DNA from: Brassicibacter mesophilus
GTDB lineage: Bacteria; Bacillota; Clostridia; Tissierellales; Proteiniboraceae
Assembly: GCF_050433385.1 (NCBI RefSeq)
Contig: NZ_JBNPXI010000041.1
Span: forward strand, 1-19,181
DNA length: 19,181 bases
Direction: 5' to 3'
The notes beneath the pieces are model-generated. The model was not told the origin of the DNA. It saw only the letters and a list, made by a program, of their open reading frames with translations, and made no database searches. Each line of letters opens with the position of its first letter. The first letter of the stretch is position 1. The translations under genes and the position numbers were made by a program. Of the stretch, positions 15,301-19,181 are shown in pieces.

Positions 15301-17674
15301 TCATAACAGAAAATTTATATTTGGATCAAGGTTGGAATTAAAGACCGCTGAAAATTCAAAATGGTATAAGTGTCACCGATGTGCAGGTGTTTCTACCTAT
15401 ACTTTATGGGGGCATTGTATTTATTGTGGAAGTAATGATCATGTACATCTAATAGATGAGGAACATCTAAAGCGATATTCATTATGGAGACTGCCGGTTC
15501 TAAATGCAATTACTGGAGAGAAAATCAGAAATATTACTACAGAGGAGCATACAGCACAATTGTCATACAAGGATGCAAAAAAAAATGTATGGGTAACCAC
15601 TGAAAAGCATGAGCTTGCATTTAGAAACATTACACTTGAAGAAGATGAAGAACCTATAGATGTGTTAAGTTGTACCACTACAATGGAGGTTGGTATTGAT
15701 ATAGGTTCTTTAACAAGTGTTGGGTTGCGTAATGTTCCACCTATGCGTGAAAACTACCAGCAAAGAGCAGGGCGTGCCGGGCGTGCTGGTGCAGCTGTTT
15801 CTTCTATTGTTACTTATACAGAAAATGGACCACATGATGCCTGGTATTTCAAACATCCAAGTGAAATAATATCTGGGATACCAAGAATACCATGGATTGA
15901 TGCAACGAATATGAAATTAGTGAAACGACATATTAATCTGATTTTGCTACAAGAATACTTAAGAACAGGGAATATGGGATTGGATGATATCAATACTATC
16001 AACTTCTTTGATGCTGGGGAAAATTTAAATTACTTGTCATTCATAGATTGGGCTAAAGAGAATATATCATCAATAAGAAAAAGAGAGAATATTCTAATTC
16101 CTGTAAATGATTTCAATTGGAAGTCTTATGTTAAGGAACTAGATGATAAGATTGGGAGTATTGCTGCAAAGGTCGAAAAAGCTCCTTTTATGTACACTCC
16201 ACCAGTGAAATTAGATGACTCACGATCTTATTTGTATAGATTGATGGATGTATTGTTTTCAGAAGGGGTATTACCAAATTATAGTTTTCCAAGAAATATA
16301 GTTCATTTTTGGATTGAAGATTTAAATGGGGTGGTAAAAGAGAGTCCTGAAAGAAGTATTGATATTGCATTAAGTGAATATGCACCGGGTCGTTCGCTTG
16401 TTGTAAATAAGCAGACGTATATATCTGGTGGACTATTTGATTATTATACAAAATTTCAAAAGGATAAAAAATTTAATGCAGCTGAGGCGTGGCTTGGATT
16501 GGATGAATATAACAAAAACGTTACTTGCTGTACTAATCCGTTTTGTGGATGGTTTGGTGTTAACGAAACATATGGGAAGTGTCCACTGTGTAGTAATACC
16601 TTAGAATCACATACTATGATTAAACCATGGGGATTTGCTGCAAGAGAAGGAAGAAACATTCCTGAAACTCATGAGGATCAAGAGATGTCTTATGCAAGTC
16701 AACCATCTTATTCATCCATGCCATCTGGTGGTGAAATGAAAGAAGTAGGGATTGTTGGATATATCAGGATGGAGAATAGGGATAATCAGAAACTTGTTAT
16801 TATAAATAAGGGGCCTGAGGAAGAAGGTTTTGAACTGTGTAAAGAATGTGGGGCTATTGAGCCTAACATTGGTAATCCTACCGATAGAAAAAATAGAAAG
16901 AGACCATATAAGATTCCGTATATGAAAGATGACTCAATGAAGTGTAGGCATGATTATTCAAACGTCTATCTAGGATATGAGTTTAATACTGATATGATGG
17001 TATTAGAACTGAAGTTAGATGAAAGTAAATTGGACTTAGAAGCCCCATTTTCAGTTTGGCTAATACCTGCGCTTACTACTTTCACTGAGGGATTGGCTTT
17101 GGCTGCCAGTAGAGAACTAGATGTTGAATTTAGTGACATGAAAAGTGGGTTTCGTATAAGAACCGTTGGGAACAGCACGTATGCTGATGTTTACCTTTAT
17201 GATAGCTTAAGTTCTGGAGCAGGATACGCAGGAAGAGTTTCAAAACTTATAGATTCTGTTTTGAATAAAATGAAAGAAATATTTGAAGGTTGTAATTGCT
17301 CAGCCTCTTGTCCGAATTGTCTACAGCACTTCTGGAATCAGAGGCAGAAGAGTAATTTAGATAGATTCTTAGGAAGTGACTTCTTAGAATTTATTAGAGG
17401 TGGGAGGTTAAGGGTTTCAGTTAAAAAAGAGGAGCAAAAAAAGTATTTTGATCAAATTATTAGAATAGCAGAAATGCAAGGGTATTATAACATTATTTAT
17501 AAAAACAATGGTAAGTTCTATTTAAAAACTAGAAATGGTAAAAGAGAAATGATTATTTATCCAGCCATGTGTAACTTGAAAGTACTAGAAGCTAAGAATA
17601 AGATTTGTTTATCTGACAGAATGTGTAGATATGCTATTTCGGAAATCTGGCAGAGGATACGTCAACAACTATAA
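12395..17674 (+). CDS. druE: Giant SF2 DEAH helicase with DUF1998-type C-terminal zinc cluster (DruE-like)
   Basis: A 1759-aa ATP-dependent nucleic-acid helicase, started at the ATG after GGGGAGGAG. RecA1: PFQHQVNAI (Q-like), GTGSGKT (114-120, Lys119), the Ia region LYPMNALVSDQ, DEAH (316-319) and TSAS (352-355). RecA2: VLLFSDSRQRAA (about 724-735), then TMEVGIDIG (about 1096-1104) and QQRAGRAGRAG (1122-1132, arginine fingers), split by inserts. Cysteine pairs lie in the inserts and tail: CVNPNC...CPHCGG, CPNCGKDY, CHRCAG...CIYCGS, CCTNPFC...CPLC and CKECG. The end carries the MrfA/DUF1998 pattern: SSGAGYAGRVS, then Cys1633, Cys1635, Cys1639 and Cys1642 (CNCSASCPNC), then NLDRFLG. All ATPase motifs are intact. 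Size and layout fit DruE of Druantia; an MrfA- or DrmA/B-related helicase is the alternative. It is probably the motor of the system. Confidence 0.9.
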   Translation: MREIGIRKTHDSLKKKLIDYIKAQYLAENDLLMDAADELLLEKEVLYQEPYIEVTKNYKMLSNGFVNAKLDVERKDILKSLIDSGLGVFKTPFQHQVNAIENYYEGKNIMVTTGTGSGKTECFLWPILTDLIYESYHNEKSWKQEGIRALVLYPMNALVSDQLGRMRNIIGRKDDVFHKILCGKGKRRRVRFGMYTGRTPYAGQDDEKKNKNLASLIRKNYIESNAHDELKEIGRIPSKNLEKFYKNLSKGLQITDSEDAELYTRGEMQKICPDILITNYSMLEYMLMRPIEDNFWNKTIQWINAAEDNKLLLIIDEAHMYRGAAGGEVSLLIRRLMDKLGINSSKVKCILTSASVPADKNSELQKFACGLTGKDPDHDSFKIIREETEKIDNYKLGTMEQASFYASLSLSSLQGEFEQQLSEYNKLVEMYKWSKVPIEADKVGHWLFEKLAKDSLMRQLIHVCSEKGKAFSAIAKEIFEEDVPVSTSEQALEILMQLGTMAKTKAGKVLLGSKVHMLFKGLQGLFTCVNPNCTHSHEGMGIKLGYITDKNIETCPHCGGRMFELMMDRKCGTLYVRVFIDDEMCNVEPFDFLWPRHNQIIKATHEMHLWIMPENRTDLFKLNKKSGKTKEKSVVGYLDSKTGLLFREESHAGEEGYLKVLISDDFSKENEAYSFATCPNCGKDYNRITPFVTRGNEPFANIVKAQFESQVSKDMNLNNEGKKVLLFSDSRQRAATLARDMTISSDGDAGRQAIFIAQKLLENSRGSDNTLDLLYYAFLKVVYDNKLNFFYGEEKDIFKNHLKKYEEFYASSSRVKFKYMREDIGSPPQMFYQLLLKNISDSYRSFNNLGLGQVVLAESGDAGERLEFQILEKVEILTGISEEDIRAIYNTWIQYLLVRKIAIFPEIGDDVRNSILAYDRRGFGVDEVAKFPQFMNEILRYHGVTDDKVQILLDKFDFMTERLQSSERNHNRKFIFGSRLELKTAENSKWYKCHRCAGVSTYTLWGHCIYCGSNDHVHLIDEEHLKRYSLWRLPVLNAITGEKIRNITTEEHTAQLSYKDAKKNVWVTTEKHELAFRNITLEEDEEPIDVLSCTTTMEVGIDIGSLTSVGLRNVPPMRENYQQRAGRAGRAGAAVSSIVTYTENGPHDAWYFKHPSEIISGIPRIPWIDATNMKLVKRHINLILLQEYLRTGNMGLDDINTINFFDAGENLNYLSFIDWAKENISSIRKRENILIPVNDFNWKSYVKELDDKIGSIAAKVEKAPFMYTPPVKLDDSRSYLYRLMDVLFSEGVLPNYSFPRNIVHFWIEDLNGVVKESPERSIDIALSEYAPGRSLVVNKQTYISGGLFDYYTKFQKDKKFNAAEAWLGLDEYNKNVTCCTNPFCGWFGVNETYGKCPLCSNTLESHTMIKPWGFAAREGRNIPETHEDQEMSYASQPSYSSMPSGGEMKEVGIVGYIRMENRDNQKLVIINKGPEEEGFELCKECGAIEPNIGNPTDRKNRKRPYKIPYMKDDSMKCRHDYSNVYLGYEFNTDMMVLELKLDESKLDLEAPFSVWLIPALTTFTEGLALAASRELDVEFSDMKSGFRIRTVGNSTYADVYLYDSLSSGAGYAGRVSKLIDSVLNKMKEIFEGCNCSASCPNCLQHFWNQRQKSNLDRFLGSDFLEFIRGGRLRVSVKKEEQKKYFDQIIRIAEMQGYYNIIYKNNGKFYLKTRNGKREMIIYPAMCNLKVLEAKNKICLSDRMCRYAISEIWQRIRQQL

Positions 17675-17730
17675 AGGAGTTGAAATATAAGATACTCTAT
17701 TTTTTGAATGATAAAATGCTTTGAGGATGA

Positions 17731-17755
17731 GGAGGGGATTTCTATAATCCCTACC
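17731..17755 (+). terminator. Hairpin after the helicase gene
   Basis: GGAGGGGATT (17731-17740) pairs with AATCCCTACC (17746-17755) around TCTAT, with one mismatch and one G-U pair. No strong T-run follows, so it is a weak terminator or an mRNA-stabilising stem, 57 bp after the stop codon of the operon. Confidence 0.4.
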
Positions 17756-18126
17756 TTAAATAATTCTTCTAAATCTCTTTCCTAGCTTCCTGAGGAAGAT
17801 CATCATTATACCCATCTGTTTTATGTAAAGCAGCAGTAGTAATCGGAGTTTATAATCAGTTCTACCAAGAATGTAAGTATGTATAACTATGAAAAAATTC
17901 ATCTAATATATTAGTTTGTTTGTATCTATTCATTTCTTTCATATTAAGTTCAATCATCTGTCAATAAAAAACAAAACCTTTATAAATTCCGACAACAATT
18001 TACAAACTTTTCAAAATTACTTCGATATAATAGTAATGAATAATAATAGAAATAAAGATCAAAAGCTTATTTCTAATGAGAAGAATGAAAGGGACTGCAA
18101 AAATTTAGTTGTTTAAATTATTTAGC

Positions 18127-18162
18127 AATAGTGTTACTTAATAAACAAAGAACACTATTTTT
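18127..18162 (+). terminator. Intrinsic terminator upstream of the group II intron
   Basis: AATAGTGTT (18127-18135) pairs perfectly with AACACTATT (18151-18159) and is followed by TTT. It lies 46 bp before the intron 5' end. That distance is too long for the insertion directly behind a terminator stem that bacterial class C introns show. Confidence 0.65.
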
Positions 18163-18208
18163 AAGGTTTACGGTTACATAGTATATGTATATTATGTTTA
18201 TAATGGGA

Positions 18209-19092
18209 GTGCGACAAGAAGCGGCTTCTTCTTGAAAGATTAGTTCAGACTACAGTCTGATGTCTTAGTAGTAGGGATATTCCCATCCAAAACTGCGTTC
18301 GGGGTAACCTGGGGGTGGGTTGCATGAGGAAAAGCCCAACTGGCTGCCTAGTATCCATGGCAAACAGGGGTAAGGGAAAGGGTGGTATGGTTTCTGATTA
18401 AGCATCGTAATAGACAGCAGCGGTTGGGATATGATTGCCGCTGTATTGCAGATTGGAAAGCGCAACTTCCTATGTGCGTGTGTTACTACCTACATATCTG
18501 CCGGTGTATTGAAGAAACCTAACCCATCCGAAACTAACAGAAGTTGAACTTGGTAAGTCCTATGGAGTCCATTTTTGGTAGGTCGAACGCAAGGAAGATA
18601 CAATTCTCTAGAGGATAACGGAGCGTTGGAAAAAGCAGAGGTCGCTAGGGTGCAAACCCCCAGAAATAAGAAATAACTGGGCGAATAATGTAAACTTACA
18701 TACCTGAAAGGGTGCTGACTTCCAACTGGTAATCAACACGGAATAAAACGAAAAGCAAGATCTCAAAAGTGAGGTAACAGATGCGAAAAACTTCAAACTA
18801 TAGGAAGTCCACATTATCTCCCGATACCCAATGGGAACTAATTGATTGGTCTCAGATTAATAGGTATGTAGAAAAATTGCAACAGCGGATATACCGTGCC
18901 GAATGTCTTGGTGATAAGCGTCAAGTAAGAAATCTGCAAAGACTCTTAATAAGAAGTAAGGCAATGTTACTGGCATCCATAAAAAGGGTTACACAAATAA
19001 ATAAAGGAAAAATAACGGCAGGTGTGGATGGTGAGATAGCATTATCTAACGAGGATAGATTAAAACTATTTTTTGATTTATCTAAGTTAACT
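18209..19092 (+). mobile_element. Group II intron, 5' part (domains I-III and start of the domain IV reading frame)
   Basis: The element begins GTGCGAC, the conserved 5' end of group II introns (GUGYG). It is followed by ~570 bp of GC-richer, highly structured sequence without long reading frames, as expected for ribozyme domains I-III. A reverse-transcriptase/maturase frame then starts at 18781, where domain IV should be. The recognisable intron sequence stops near 19092. No domain V hairpin or intron 3' end is visible up to 19181. The copy is therefore truncated or interrupted, unless it resumes beyond the window. The 5' boundary is deduced from the consensus. Confidence 0.85.
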
Positions 19093-19131
19093 CGTTGTGC
19101 TAGTTTTGTTGCAGGTAAAAATTGCGAATGA
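18781..19131 (+). pseudogene. ltrA: N-terminal fragment of group II intron reverse transcriptase/maturase
   Basis: The start ATG follows GAGGT (18771-18775) by 5 nt. Residues 17-80 match the N-terminal domain found before the RT domain in many group II intron maturases: WELIDWSQINRYVEKLQQRI, then AECLGDKRQVRNLQRLLIRS and RRVT-like IKRVTQINKGK, ending TAGVDG. The intact proteins are some 400-600 aa, with RT motifs, a maturase domain and often an HNH nuclease. Here recognisable sequence ends about residue 104 (LFFDLSKLT); 12 unrelated residues and a stop follow. None of the RT catalytic motifs (YADD) is present, so this copy cannot mobilise itself but might splice or move in trans if its ribozyme were complete. 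Confidence 0.88.
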
Positions 19132-19181
19132 AAAACTCCAGCATAATATTGTAACCTATTATTAACCGCAAAATTAATGAT
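19093..19181. other. Unassigned sequence after the intron break
   Basis: The last ~90 bp show no similarity to group II intron domains or to a gene that I can recognise. The junction near 19092 probably marks a deletion or a second insertion. Confidence 0.4.

Larger units (their letters stand above)
7827..17674 (+). other. Four-gene Druantia-like helicase defence operon
   Basis: Four plus-strand genes (522, 646, 347 and 1759 aa) are joined by an 8-nt overlap, a 1-nt gap and a 21-nt gap, so they form one transcription unit. The last encodes a very large SF2 helicase with a DUF1998-type cysteine cluster, the feature that unites Druantia systems (DruE). Order and approximate sizes resemble DruB-DruC-DruD-DruE of type I as I recall them, but no DruA gene precedes them. 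Position between a resolvase with an HsdS remnant and a group II intron fits a defence island. Gene structure is seen; the system assignment is inference without database support. Confidence 0.6.
17675..18208. other. Intergenic region downstream of the defence operon
   Basis: A hairpin at 17731-17755 may end the operon. On the minus strand, 17849-17769 encodes a 26-residue stretch with LHKTDGYNDDLPQEARKEI before a stop. Its composition is protein-like and it may be a decayed gene tail, but I cannot name the family. A plus-strand frame around 18039-18116 (MNNNRNKDQKLIS...) has TATAAT upstream at 18026-18031 but no ribosome site. A clear terminator is at 18127-18162. The region ends at the group II intron boundary. 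Confidence 0.45.

Noticed and set aside
7052..18032. Shared words AAAATTAC and TTCGATATAATA near 7045-7073 and 18013-18032 as possible att-type direct repeats around the defence operon
   Set aside because: The words are short, AT-rich and separated by an 11-nt insertion in one copy, and flanking sequence shows no further match. Matches of this length are expected by chance in a window of this size and composition.
17916..18116. 66-aa plus-strand reading frame before the intron
   Set aside because: No Shine-Dalgarno and AT-driven composition. The inner ATG at 18039 follows a TATAAT but no good -35 box at the right distance and no ribosome site.
18127..18209. Class C group II intron insertion behind a terminator
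   Set aside because: Class C introns insert right after the terminator stem; here 46 bp separate them, and the long ribozyme region and maturase N-terminus fit another class better.
18265..18814. Minus-strand reading frames across the intron ribozyme region
   Set aside because: They lie opposite structured, GC-rich group II intron RNA domains and have no protein-like features.
1..19181. CRISPR array, tRNA or rRNA genes
   Set aside because: No regularly spaced repeats and no cloverleaf or rRNA-like segments were seen on either strand.

Overview
The window is AT-rich DNA (genes about 30-35% GC) with strong Shine-Dalgarno sequences, short intergenic gaps and hairpin-plus-T-run terminators. It encodes a lipoprotein, a CwlD-like amidase and a PgdA/PdaA-like polysaccharide deacetylase. 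This points to a low-GC, probably spore-forming member of the Bacillota (Bacillus/Clostridium side); the sequence does not fix the genus.

Left part (1-6400) is a mosaic of accessory surface and secreted genes. Three tight hairpins at the left edge look like the end of an IS200/IS605-type element. Then come a helical lipoprotein (+), a divergent pair made of a cell-wall amidase (-) and a peptidoglycan deacetylase (+), a two-gene secreted/membrane cassette (-), and a two-gene cassette with a ParB-like GNHR protein (-). Two copies of a ~90-bp terminator-bearing repeat (about 182-270 and 5039-5128) lie in this part. A short serine-recombinase-like helix-turn-helix remnant sits at 3213-3311.

Middle (6440-7830) holds an intact serine resolvase/invertase (-) that ends in a perfect 17-bp inverted-repeat terminator. 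It is followed by about 785 bp of decayed DNA that contains a recognisable C-terminal fragment of a type I restriction specificity subunit (HsdS).

The main feature is a tight four-gene operon at 7827-17674 (+): a 522-aa protein with a CoiA-like N-terminal zinc motif, a 646-aa coiled-coil protein with a C-terminal NTPase-like domain that lacks a usable Walker A lysine, a 347-aa protein of unknown family, and a 1759-aa SF2 helicase ending in a DUF1998/MrfA-type cysteine cluster. Gene order, approximate sizes and the giant DUF1998 helicase match the B-C-D-E part of type I Druantia anti-phage systems as I remember them, but no DruA-like gene is present in the window. The restriction-system remnant next door and mobile elements on both sides fit a defence island. 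The cassette is therefore either a DruA-less Druantia variant or a related, undescribed helicase-based defence system.

Right end (17675-19181): an intergenic stretch with terminators leads into the 5' part of a group II intron (GTGCGAC start at 18209, GC-richer ribozyme domains). Its reverse-transcriptase/maturase frame breaks off after about 100 residues, so the intron is truncated or rearranged near 19092.
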